Below, in pieces: positions 1 to 6,024 of a stretch of 7,736 nt of DNA. The notes under the pieces were generated by a model. The model saw only the letters and a program-made list of their open reading frames with translations, ran no database searches and was not told the DNA's origin. Source of the stretch: Planctomycetota bacterium (lineage in GTDB: Bacteria; Planctomycetota; UBA8108; UBA1146); contig NZJA01000156.1 in the NCBI GenBank assembly GCA_002691835.1, positions 1 through 7,736 on the forward strand, in the 5' to 3' direction. Numbering within the stretch: position 1 is the stretch's first letter; each line of letters starts with the position of its first letter. The translations under genes were made by a program, and so were the position numbers.

Positions 1-1253
1 GCCCTAACGGAGTTCATGACGTTGCCGTCTTTGACATTAACGGCGATGGCTGGCTCGACATGGTCATCGGAACCTGCACAGGAACCGAAGTGTGGATGAA
101 TGAGGCCCCCATCGGACTCACCATTTCACCTTCACTCACCAATCCGAATCAGGTCCCCTGCACCGACACGACGATTGTTCAGGTCTCCGTAGAAGCATTC
201 GGTGGAGGCATTCTCGATCAGGCAACGGTTCTCCTGCACACTTCTGCAGATGGTGCTGGATTCGTTCAGACTCCGATGACCGCCAGTGGTGGACAGACTT
301 ACGAAGGAGTTCTTGACGGGAATACCGCCAGTTCGTCCATCGCGTGGTTTGTCACCGCTTCTCTGACGAATGGAGTCACAGAGACTTCCGCAACGTCCAC
401 CCTTCCAGTAGCAGATACCCTGACAACCGATCTGAACGACTTTGAGTCGGGTTTGGCTGACGGCTGGACCGTTGAATCGGATGCCTCGCTGACTGCCGGA
501 GCATGGGAACTGGCCGATCCAAATGGAACGACCAGTGGCGGAGTCCAATCACAGCCAGAAGACTCTGCGAGTGGCGCTCTCTGCTGGATCACTGGCAATG
601 GGGCCGTTGGCGGTGCTGCCGGATCTGCGGACATCGACGGTGGACCCACTCACCTCATCAGCCCGAACCTCAACCTTGCAGGCACCGACGCTGTGATCAG
701 CTTCAATCTCTGGTATGCCAACATTGAAACAGATCCGACTCAGCAAGATGACTTTGTGGTCTCCGTTTCCAACGACGGCGGAGTCACTTGGAACACTGCC
801 CTGGTTGTTGGCGGAGCTCTTGGTACATCTGGATCATGGCAAAACTTTCAGTTTTCGGTCAGTGATATCCTGACACCGAGTGTCAACACCCGGGTTCGAT
901 TCACAGCAACCGACGCACCAAACAACTCTCTCGCAGAGGCGGGGATCGATGATTTCGCAATTGAGATCTCGGGTTGTAACGGAACCGGTGTCATAACCTT
1001 CCAAAGGGGTGACGTCAATCTCGATGGAAGTCGCGACATCAGCGACCCTGTCAATGTGCTTCAGTTGCTGTTTAATTCAAGCCCAGTGAACTGTCAGGAC
1101 GCTGCAGATACGAACGACGACGGAAGTCTTGACATCGCCGATGCGGTCGCAGCACTCAGCTTCCTTTTCGGAGGGGCTGTGATGCCTGAGCCTGTTAACT
1201 GCGGAGTCGACCCGACAACTGACGGACTTGACTGCGCAGCTGGTTGTCCGTAA
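1..1253 (+). CDS. Secreted multidomain protein with FG-GAP/VCBS repeat, jelly-roll domain and C-terminal dockerin-like module (5' partial)
   Basis: The reading frame is open to the left edge (first full codon at base 3), so an ATG at 60 is not the true start; 416 residues are visible. Residues about 4-35 form an FG-GAP/VCBS-type calcium loop (DINGDGWLD followed by VIG). Residues about 41-137 look like an Ig-like beta domain. Residues about 145-325 resemble the carbohydrate-binding-like jelly-roll domain of secreted bacterial hydrolases (FESGLADGW, CWITGN, DGGPTHLISP, VSNDGG-TW, IDDF). Residues about 335-390 carry two dockerin-like loops (GDVNLDGSRDIS and TNDDGSLDIA). The tail ends NCG-x-DPTTD-x-LDC-x3-CP. 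The protein should be extracellular or surface bound; a catalytic domain, if any, lies outside the window. No enzymatic function is claimed. A strong terminator follows, so it is not in an operon with the next gene. Confidence 0.9.
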   Translation, partial: PNGVHDVAVFDINGDGWLDMVIGTCTGTEVWMNEAPIGLTISPSLTNPNQVPCTDTTIVQVSVEAFGGGILDQATVLLHTSADGAGFVQTPMTASGGQTYEGVLDGNTASSSIAWFVTASLTNGVTETSATSTLPVADTLTTDLNDFESGLADGWTVESDASLTAGAWELADPNGTTSGGVQSQPEDSASGALCWITGNGAVGGAAGSADIDGGPTHLISPNLNLAGTDAVISFNLWYANIETDPTQQDDFVVSVSNDGGVTWNTALVVGGALGTSGSWQNFQFSVSDILTPSVNTRVRFTATDAPNNSLAEAGIDDFAIEISGCNGTGVITFQRGDVNLDGSRDISDPVNVLQLLFNSSPVNCQDAADTNDDGSLDIADAVAALSFLFGGAVMPEPVNCGVDPTTDGLDCAAGCP

Positions 1254-1262
1254 ACACCCGGT

Positions 1263-1277
1263 TCGCCCTGAGGGCGA
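1263..1277 (+). repeat. Small hairpin just after the stop codon
   Basis: Arms TCGCCC (1263-1268) and GGGCGA (1272-1277) pair perfectly around a 3-base loop, starting nine bases after the stop of the exported-protein gene. There is no T-run after it, so it is not a terminator by itself; it may shield the mRNA 3' end. The significance of a 6-bp stem is low. Confidence 0.35.
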
Positions 1278-1288
1278 CCTAGTTTGAT

Positions 1289-1340
1289 CTTTCCGGCACG
1301 ATCCCATGTGCTGATTTCGCCAGGGATCGTGCCGGGAAAG
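1289..1340 (+). repeat. Long imperfect inverted repeat upstream of the terminator
   Basis: CTTTCCGGCACGATCCC (1289-1305) pairs with GGGATCGTGCCGGGAAAG (1323-1340) through 17 base pairs with a single bulged G, around a 17-base loop. A stem this long is not expected by chance. It is followed by GTCTTAACC rather than a T-run, so it is not a classical intrinsic terminator. It sits between the stop codon and the real terminator and could stabilise the 3' end of the mRNA or act as a protein or RNA processing site. Confidence 0.75.
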
Positions 1341-1350
1341 AGTCTTAACC

Positions 1351-1391
1351 GGGGTACTTCATTCCTGCGGGAATGAAGTACCCCGTTTTTT
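1351..1391 (+). terminator. Intrinsic (Rho-independent) terminator
   Basis: GGGGTACTTCATTCC (1351-1365) and GGAATGAAGTACCCC (1370-1384) form a perfect 15-bp stem with a 4-base loop (TGCG), followed by G and six T residues (1386-1391). It ends transcription of the upstream exported-protein gene and isolates it from the di-heme oxidoreductase gene. Confidence 0.93.
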
Positions 1392-1549
1392 GCAAGCTGT
1401 CAGGGATCACCCTGAATGGCGATCGAGTTCCGGGGGGAACTTATTCGAACGGGAAAACAGGCTGAAGACCTTTTCGGGGCTTCACCTGAAATTAGGCGAT
1501 CCGATTCCGTCTTCATGGAGCCACGATCGCCGGGAGAGAGAGAGAAACC
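1392..1549 (+). promoter_or_regulatory. Leader region of the di-heme oxidoreductase gene; promoter not resolved
   Basis: These 158 bases between the terminator and the ATG at 1550 must hold the promoter of the downstream gene, but no convincing -35/-10 pair was found. Two short inverted repeats are visible: TCAGGG-ATCA-CCCTGA (1400-1415) and GTTCC-GGGG-GGAAC (1427-1440). Either could be an operator half-site pair, but both are short. A purine-rich stretch GGGAGAGAGAGAG (1532-1544) serves as the ribosome binding site and favours the start at 1550 over the in-frame ATG at 1574. An open frame from 1390 through this region in another phase has no family features. Confidence 0.4.
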
Positions 1550-3307
1550 ATGACTCCACGGTTCTTTTCTTCAATGAAGAATTTTGCTGCGTTGATACTG
1601 TTGGTGATCATGACGTTCACCAACATTACAGAGGCACAGACACCCCAACCAAAAGCAGGAGATCCTCTATCCTTTCTCAACAGTGATCAGCTGGAGAGAT
1701 TTTTCCTTGGAAAAGACCAGTTCCTGCGTTCATTCAGTGAAGCTGAAGGACTTGGCCCAGGATTCAATCAGGATTCCTGTGCTTCGTGCCATGCCCTCCC
1801 CATCGGAGGAACCAGCCCGATTACAGTGACCCGCTTCGGAGCTGCTGACAAAGGCGATCCTTTTGACCCACTCAATGCAGAGGGTGGCTCACTTCTTCAA
1901 GCAAATGCGATCTCGAGTGAGTGTCTGGAAATCGTGCCCGCAACTGCCACGATTATCGCTGATCGAGTCACCCCGTCGATTCTTGGAGCGGGCTTGGTTG
2001 AAGCCGTCGATGGAGCAGACATCATTGCCCTCCAAAGCAATGGTGGAGTGGTTCACTGGGTTCCAATTCTTGAAAACCCCGCCGCCCCCTTCGCAGTGGG
2101 TCGATTCGGTTGGAAATCCCAATTGGCAACCCTCATGTCCTTCAGCGGCGATGCCACTCTCATGGAAATGGGAATAACGAATAGCATCCTGGTTGCAGAG
2201 AATGCTCCCAATGGTGATACCACTTTGTTACCCATCTGTGATTCGGTCCCTGATCCTGAAGAGCCGATGGACAACGGCGTTCCTTATCTTGAACGAATTA
2301 CTGATTTCCAAAAGTTCTTGGCACCTCCCCCACAGACCCCTCGAAGTGGAATGGCCGGAGAGGCCATTTTTACCAGTATTGGCTGTGCTGAATGCCATCA
2401 TCCGGAGTTCACCACAGGAGCCAGCTCAGAGCCTGGAATGTCAGGCGTCACCTTCCGCCCCTACAGTGATTTTCTTCTTCATGACATGGGAGCTCTCGGC
2501 GATGGGATTGCTCAAGGCGATGCTCTCGAAACTGAAATGAAAACCCCTCCTCTCTGGGGTTTGAGAATCCGTGGCCAGCTACTCCATGATGGTCGTGTCT
2601 TGGTTCAAGACCTTTACCAAGGTGTCAATGATTCTGTGAACTGGCACTTTGGTGACGCGCTCGCCTCTTCGCAAGCGTGGAACAACCTCGATAAAAGTGA
2701 GCAAGATAAAGTCGTCGCTTTCCTGGATTCTCTGGGAAGAGCTGAATACGACACCGACGGTAATAACTTCCTCGACGATGCGGATCTTCCCGGTTTTATC
2801 GACTGCTGGACCGGAGATGCCCCTGGAACCTTTAATGCCGATTCGCCATGTGCACTGCATGACCTGGACCAGGACGGAGACGTCGATACTTTTGATCTCA
2901 ACGGCTTGGAGCAATCTTACGAGGCCACTCCAGAAGACTGTGACAACAATGGAACCTGGGATCTCGTCCAAATCCTCACCCAAAATGGTGATACCGATGG
3001 CAACGGGATTCTGGACGCCTGTGAAGCTCCCTTCTTTCGTCGGGGAGATGGCAATCTCGACGGCGCTCTGGATATCAGCGATGCCGTTTCACTGCTCTCT
3101 TCTCTTTTCGGAGGTGCTGGAGTACCCGATTGTGTCGACGCCAGCGATGCCAACGATGACGGAGCTCTCGACATCGGAGATCCCATATTTACGCTCTCGT
3201 TCCTTTTCTCTTCTGGCACAGCGATGCCGGCACCGGGAGCTGTAAACTGTGGACCAGATCCCACAACAGATGCCCTCGATTGTGCGGCAGCGATCAGCTG
3301 TCCGTAG
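1550..3307 (+). CDS. Di-heme oxidoreductase/putative peroxidase (DHOR, DUF1111 type) with C-terminal dockerin-like module
   Basis: 585 residues. An N-terminal signal peptide (hydrophobic about 11-24, likely cleavage after TEA at 29) sends it out of the cytoplasm. Heme site 1 is C77-A-S-C80-H81 and heme site 2 is C279-A-E-C282-H283. Family-typical stretches follow: YSDFLLHDMG (305-314, with a candidate axial Met), TPPLWGL (332-338) and LLHDGR (344-349). The catalytic part ends near 397. Then come EF-like loops DTDGNNFLDD (401-410) and DLDQDGDVD (438-446), a DNNGTWD…DTDGNGILDACE repeat, and a dockerin-like pair (GDGNLDGALDIS, 499-510; ANDDGALDIG, 534-543). The protein ends in the same Cys-containing tail as the upstream exported protein. 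The family is related to MauG and cytochrome c peroxidases; the true substrate is unknown. Start chosen from the purine-rich site at 1532-1544. Apparently monocistronic. Confidence 0.94.
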   Translation: MTPRFFSSMKNFAALILLVIMTFTNITEAQTPQPKAGDPLSFLNSDQLERFFLGKDQFLRSFSEAEGLGPGFNQDSCASCHALPIGGTSPITVTRFGAADKGDPFDPLNAEGGSLLQANAISSECLEIVPATATIIADRVTPSILGAGLVEAVDGADIIALQSNGGVVHWVPILENPAAPFAVGRFGWKSQLATLMSFSGDATLMEMGITNSILVAENAPNGDTTLLPICDSVPDPEEPMDNGVPYLERITDFQKFLAPPPQTPRSGMAGEAIFTSIGCAECHHPEFTTGASSEPGMSGVTFRPYSDFLLHDMGALGDGIAQGDALETEMKTPPLWGLRIRGQLLHDGRVLVQDLYQGVNDSVNWHFGDALASSQAWNNLDKSEQDKVVAFLDSLGRAEYDTDGNNFLDDADLPGFIDCWTGDAPGTFNADSPCALHDLDQDGDVDTFDLNGLEQSYEATPEDCDNNGTWDLVQILTQNGDTDGNGILDACEAPFFRRGDGNLDGALDISDAVSLLSSLFGGAGVPDCVDASDANDDGALDIGDPIFTLSFLFSSGTAMPAPGAVNCGPDPTTDALDCAAAISCP

Positions 3308-3319
3308 AAACTCACCTCC

Positions 3320-3359
3320 AAAAAAAGGGAGTGTCCCATGTGGGACACTCCCTTTTTTT
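3320..3359. terminator. Bidirectional intrinsic terminator between convergent genes
   Basis: Seven A (3320-3326), then GGGAGTGTCCCA (3327-3338), TG, TGGGACACTCCC (3341-3352), then seven T (3353-3359). The stem is perfect and flanked by A and T tracts, so on either strand it reads as a GC-rich stem followed by U residues. It lies 12 bases after the di-heme oxidoreductase stop on the + strand and 45 bases after the lipoprotein stop on the - strand, the expected place for a terminator shared by two converging genes. Confidence 0.95.
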
Positions 3360-3404
3360 ATCTTTTGGTAAAGACCCTTATCGAATCTGCGACTCATGAA
3401 CTGG

Positions 3405-4214
3405 TTAAATCGCCCATTCCAGAAAGAGATAGGTTCCACCTAAATCGATATCTGCAGAGGTTCCGGAACCGTCATCATCAATATCGATGATCAACGAACG
3501 ATGACCGATTCCGAGTAGCATCCCTGAGCCTTGCCTCAATCCAGCTCTAAGGGTTGTTCCCTGGTACGTGCCATCGATGTCGCCATAACTGACCCACAGA
3601 CCAGCGACTTCAGCATCCAGTTCCAATCCCCAGTTACTTCCGACGGGGATCGCGAAGCTGGCCCCCAGACCAATGGTGGGTATCCATTCATCCAGAGTTT
3701 CGGTAACCGTCGTGGATGTTCCGTTAACAGTTCCTGAAATCGTTGAATCAAGGACCAAATGATCAGCCCCCCAAAGGTACTTCAGCCCGACAGGACCCAA
3801 CCCCAGCAAGGAACCTTTGTTTCGAACAGTTGTCACAGCAAGATTGAGGTCACTGGAGATACTTCCTGCCTCAAAGATTTCTCCACCAAAATCCAGATTC
3901 CCAGTCAGAATGTTGGAGCCTGAACTCGTGAAATCGATACTGGTTGCTTCAACGGTTCCCAGACCGAGATCACTTTCGATGGCATAAACCCAGAGCGATT
4001 CTTCTTCACCCAATCCAAGGTCGCCTTCGAGATCGATCAAATCTCCAGCCGATCCCAGATCTGAAGCCCGAATAGCTCCGCCAGGTGTCGGAGACCAGTT
4101 CTCACCCCTTAACCTCAGAGTCCCTGCGCCTCCAGCCTGACAACCGGCAAGAAAAAGCAGGAGAGCACAGAGGCCAAGACAAAGGCCTGAACTGTGAAAA
4201 GCGAATCGAGACAT
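3405..4214 (-). CDS. Lipoprotein with probable outer-membrane beta-barrel, family unknown
   Basis: 269 residues. The start is the ATG at 4214, with AAGGGAG (4220-4226) five bases upstream; a longer frame reaching 4331 would translate straight through tRNA-Leu and is wrong. The N-terminus is a lipoprotein signal peptide (hydrophobic about 11-22) with lipobox L22-A-G-C25; residue +2 is Gln, not the Asp inner-membrane retention signal known from Gammaproteobacteria. From about 73 on, alternating hydrophobic/polar strands rich in Gly, Asp and aromatics (LWVYAIESDLGLG, VGLKYLWGADHLVL, GLELDAEVAGLWVSYG, GTTLRAGLRQG) end in an aromatic terminal strand, YLFLEWAI. This suggests a small beta-barrel of roughly eight strands in the outer membrane. 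It lies 27 bases after tRNA-Leu and probably shares its transcript. No specific function can be assigned. Confidence 0.85.
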   Translation of the reverse strand: MSRFAFHSSGLCLGLCALLLFLAGCQAGGAGTLRLRGENWSPTPGGAIRASDLGSAGDLIDLEGDLGLGEEESLWVYAIESDLGLGTVEATSIDFTSSGSNILTGNLDFGGEIFEAGSISSDLNLAVTTVRNKGSLLGLGPVGLKYLWGADHLVLDSTISGTVNGTSTTVTETLDEWIPTIGLGASFAIPVGSNWGLELDAEVAGLWVSYGDIDGTYQGTTLRAGLRQGSGMLLGIGHRSLIIDIDDDGSGTSADIDLGGTYLFLEWAI

Positions 4215-4219
4215 GAAGT

Positions 4220-4226
4220 CTCCCTT
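4220..4226 (-). promoter_or_regulatory. Ribosome binding site deciding the lipoprotein start
   Basis: On the - strand AAGGGAG precedes the ATG at 4214 by five bases. It supports translation starting after the tRNA and immediately before a clean lipoprotein signal peptide, rather than at the upstream GTG/ATG-type codons inside or beyond the tRNA gene. Confidence 0.8.
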
Positions 4227-4241
4227 CGAGAAAGAAAAGTG

Positions 4242-4325
4242 TGGGCGAGCCGGGAATCGAACCCGGACCCCCAAACGGGGAGGGGATTTTAAGTCCCCCG
4301 CGTCTGCCAGTTCCGCCACTCGCCC
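4242..4325 (-). tRNA. tRNA-Leu(UAA)
   Basis: An 84-nt class II tRNA folds cleanly on the - strand. The acceptor stem pairs GGGCGAG (4325-4319) with CTCGCCC (4249-4243), with discriminator A at 4242. The D stem is GCG/CGC around GAACTGGCAGA. The anticodon stem is GGGGA/TCCCC with loop CTTAAAA, giving anticodon UAA at 4291-4289. The long variable arm CCCC-GTTT-GGGG is typical of Leu tRNA, and the T arm is CCGGG-TTCGATT-CCCGG. The 3' CCA is not encoded (CAC follows the discriminator), so it must be added by the CCA-adding enzyme. The gene sits between the anti-sigma gene and the lipoprotein gene on the same strand. Confidence 0.97.
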
Positions 4326-4365
4326 CCACAAGAAGAATGATCTTCTCCGTGAATTCTCGCAAGTC

Positions 4366-4393
4366 TTCTTATCGATGGGAATGTACTTTCCAA
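4366..4393 (-). promoter_or_regulatory. Candidate sigma-70-type promoter for tRNA-Leu and the lipoprotein gene
   Basis: On the - strand TTGGAA (4393-4388) and TAAGAA (4371-4366) are separated by 16 bases and lie about 40 bases before the tRNA 5' end. Both boxes match the consensus only partly and the spacer is one base short of ideal. The position is right for a tRNA promoter, but this is a weak sequence call. Confidence 0.3.
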
Positions 4394-4421
4394 AAATTCT
4401 CGAACTATAAACCGTGAATTG

Positions 4422-4447
4422 GGCTCAAAAAGGTGGGATTTGAAGCC
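4422..4447 (-). repeat. Weak hairpin after the anti-sigma gene
   Basis: On the - strand GGCTTCAAA (4447-4439) pairs with TTTGAGCC (4429-4422) with one bulged T and a 9-base loop, about 50 bases after the anti-sigma stop. No T-run follows the stem, so it is a poor terminator. The rest of 4326-4499 shows no gene and no stronger structure, so some readthrough from the sigma operon into tRNA-Leu is possible. Confidence 0.3.
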
Positions 4448-4499
4448 GATGAGGGAAAATCTGGCGATTCCCGTTCCAGGGAGGCGAAGTCCCGGTTGC

Positions 4500-5309
4500 T
4501 TACTTGTGGCAACCACAGCCCGATGAGCAATTCTTCACTTGGCAGAAGCAATCGCCGATCACCATTTGGTAATTCTGAAGTTGAGGGCAATCTGAGGTTG
4601 CCATCACACAGCAAAAGTCGGCACCTGGAAAACAATAGACTGTGAATCCCACGCCATTTTTGAGGGTATGAATCCCCGATGAGGCTTCAAGTTTCATACA
4701 AACAAGAAAAAGGGACAGATGTGAATCTGCCCCTCGATAAAAAATCTTTGGTATCTCGTGCCCCTTGACGCTTAGGGCTGACACTCCCCAGATTTCGAAA
4801 TTCTTGAACTCAGGAACCTGAATCGGACGATCGAGCATTTCAGTAATATACAGGGATGCGACCTCATGGGAGTTAAACAAAGCTTCTGGTTGATCATCAC
4901 CACTGAGAGAGCGCAGGTGAGAATCAAAAACCGGCTCACTGATCACGCTCGCATCGAGACTGGAATTAAAAGCCGCTGGGTTAAAAATGTCAGGCGTTAA
5001 AAATATGAGGATCAATGCAGCCGTCGCAGCAAGGGGAAGAATCGTCCGCCCCGACCAGCGCGAACGGGTCTGCATTCGAGTCGATTCGACCGTCAACATC
5101 TCCTGAACCCCAACACGGAGGTTCTCAGGAGTCTGCGGTTTCCAAGCCTTGCTCCGAATCAATTGCTTCATGTGCTGGATACCTTTGGCAGCATCCGCAC
5201 ACTGGGGACAATGGGAAAGATGAAGATCTATCTCTTCACTGGTGGGAGCGTCCAACTCTTGGTCGACCCAATCGTGAAGTTTTTCCTGATAGTGGAGACA
5301 ATCATTCAT
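4500..5309 (-). CDS. Membrane-anchored zinc-binding anti-sigma factor with cysteine-rich C-terminus (RsrA-like N-terminal domain)
   Basis: 269 residues. The start ATG at 5309 has AGGA just upstream and lies 19 bases after the sigma-factor stop; the frame is open to 5435, but that extension overlaps the sigma gene and adds nothing recognisable. Residues 4-37 hold the zinc anti-sigma signature: C4, then H30-x3-C34-x2-C37. The stretch TPENLRVGVQEML (60-72) is also laid out like RsrA. One transmembrane helix spans about 89-105 (TILPLAATAALILIFL), placing the N-terminus in the cytoplasm. Residues about 120-250 resemble the extracytoplasmic domain of membrane anti-sigmas (VPEFKNFEIWG, IFYRGADSHLSLFLV). 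Ten cysteines follow: 204, 226, 233, 234, 241, 254, 256, 261, 265 and 267, the protein ending CGCHK. It should hold the neighbouring sigma factor inactive and release it on a redox or metal signal; the signal is inferred. Confidence 0.9.
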   Translation of the reverse strand: MNDCLHYQEKLHDWVDQELDAPTSEEIDLHLSHCPQCADAAKGIQHMKQLIRSKAWKPQTPENLRVGVQEMLTVESTRMQTRSRWSGRTILPLAATAALILIFLTPDIFNPAAFNSSLDASVISEPVFDSHLRSLSGDDQPEALFNSHEVASLYITEMLDRPIQVPEFKNFEIWGVSALSVKGHEIPKIFYRGADSHLSLFLVCMKLEASSGIHTLKNGVGFTVYCFPGADFCCVMATSDCPQLQNYQMVIGDCFCQVKNCSSGCGCHK

Positions 5310-5328
5310 GAGTCCTGATCCTGTTCCA

Positions 5329-5901
5329 TTATCCCTTGCCATAACCCAATTCGGTCGCGTAACTCTCGAGGCGCTCCCGAAGAAAAGCTCTCGCCCTTGA
5401 AATCCGTGAACGGACCGTCCCCACTGGGACATCAAGGATCTCAGCTATCTCTTCGTAACGCAATCCCTCCAGATCACACAACAGCAGAGCCTTGCGGAAA
5501 TCCTCGGGAAGCTCTCTCAGAAATCGATTCACTTCATCTCCGAAAAGGTCGAGAAAAGTCTCTTCATTTTCAATTCCGTCACGCTCAAAAACTTGCACAG
5601 AATGACGAGCATCACGGGTAGCGACATCCACAGCCAGAGACTGATGAATGGGTCTCCGCGCCTTCACTCGGTAGCGGTCAATGAAATGATTCTTACAGAT
5701 TCTAAAGAGCCACGATTTGGCATTGCTCCCAGACCGAAAGGTCGTGAATGCATTGAAGGCCTTCATGTAGGTATCTTGAACCAGATCTTCCGCCTGGGCC
5801 CGATTACGAGTCAGACCCAGTGAGAAGCGGAAGACATCGTCGAGGTACGGCAGAAACACCTCCTCAAACGTCTTTTTCTGGTCTTCGCTTTTCATTTTCA
5901 T
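5329..5901 (-). CDS. ECF RNA polymerase sigma factor, SigR/RpoE-like
   Basis: 190 residues from the ATG at 5901, which has AAGGGAG four bases upstream; the ATG at 5895 is an alternative, and the frame open to 5985 lacks a supported start. Region 2 covers about 16-83 (FLPYLDDVFRFSLGLTRN, AEDLVQDTYMKAF, SWLFRICKNHFIDRYR) and binds core polymerase and the -10 element. Region 4 covers about 123-178 (LPEDFRKALLLCDLEG, YEEIAEILDVPVGTVRSRI), an HTH for the -35 element. No region 1 or 3 is present, as usual for ECF factors. The wording of region 2 is close to the SigR group (ECF12) that responds to thiol stress. The next gene, 19 bases downstream, encodes the zinc anti-sigma, so they form an operon. 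A matching GGAAC-N18-GTT element upstream suggests autoregulation. Confidence 0.95.
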   Translation of the reverse strand: MKMKSEDQKKTFEEVFLPYLDDVFRFSLGLTRNRAQAEDLVQDTYMKAFNAFTTFRSGSNAKSWLFRICKNHFIDRYRVKARRPIHQSLAVDVATRDARHSVQVFERDGIENEETFLDLFGDEVNRFLRELPEDFRKALLLCDLEGLRYEEIAEILDVPVGTVRSRISRARAFLRERLESYATELGYGKG

Positions 5902-6024
5902 GGATCTCCCTTTCTGCGGGTCTGGTGCCTGTCCAGATGAAGGGATCAGGGCCGCAGCTGTCTGTTCACTTCTATCTGGGCCCAAAACCCTCTAGAACTG
6001 ACATCCAAGCAACGGGCCCAGCTT
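5902..6024 (-). promoter_or_regulatory. Leader of the sigma/anti-sigma operon with a GGGCCC inverted pair
   Basis: This 123-base gap contains no gene. CTGGGCCC and GGGCCCAG (5976-5983 and 6014-6021) form an 8-bp inverted repeat about 30 bases apart; the distal copy lies in the spacer of the candidate ECF promoter, directly before its -10. A smaller hairpin, TCTGG/CCAGA, occupies 5921-5937. No T-run terminator for the upstream acylase-aminopeptidase genes was seen, so the sigma operon may also receive readthrough. Confidence 0.4.

Noticed and set aside
60..62. ATG as start of the first gene
   Set aside because: The frame continues upstream to the window edge and encodes the first half of an FG-GAP calcium loop.
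1436..1440. GGAAC before the oxidoreductase gene as an ECF -35 box
   Set aside because: No GTT follows at 16-19 bases, so the link to the sigma factor's promoter pattern is not supported.
1390..1686. 98-residue + strand frame overlapping the start of the oxidoreductase gene
   Set aside because: It begins in the terminator T-run, has low-complexity charged sequence, no ribosome binding site and no family features.
2579..2983. 134-residue - strand frame opposite the oxidoreductase gene
   Set aside because: Antisense shadow of a well-supported coding region, with no start signals or motif.
2649..3245. 198-residue + strand frame inside the oxidoreductase gene
   Set aside because: It is a shadow in another phase of the repeat-coding region; its Ser/Thr/Pro/Met-rich sequence has no domain features.
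4242..4325. tRNA-Leu as an attachment site for an integrated element
   Set aside because: No integrase, no second copy of the tRNA 3' end and no mobile-element gene is present in the window.
3405..4331. 308-residue frame starting at 4331 on the - strand
   Set aside because: Its first 39 codons read through tRNA-Leu(UAA); the true start is the ATG at 4214 with its own ribosome binding site and lipoprotein signal peptide.
5310..5435. N-terminal extension of the anti-sigma factor to 5435
   Set aside because: It overlaps the end of the sigma gene, carries no ribosome binding site or recognisable sequence, and the zinc domain begins right at the ATG at 5309.
5902..5985. N-terminal extension of the sigma factor to 5985
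   Set aside because: The extension lacks any sigma region, and the strong AAGGGAG site sits just before 5901.
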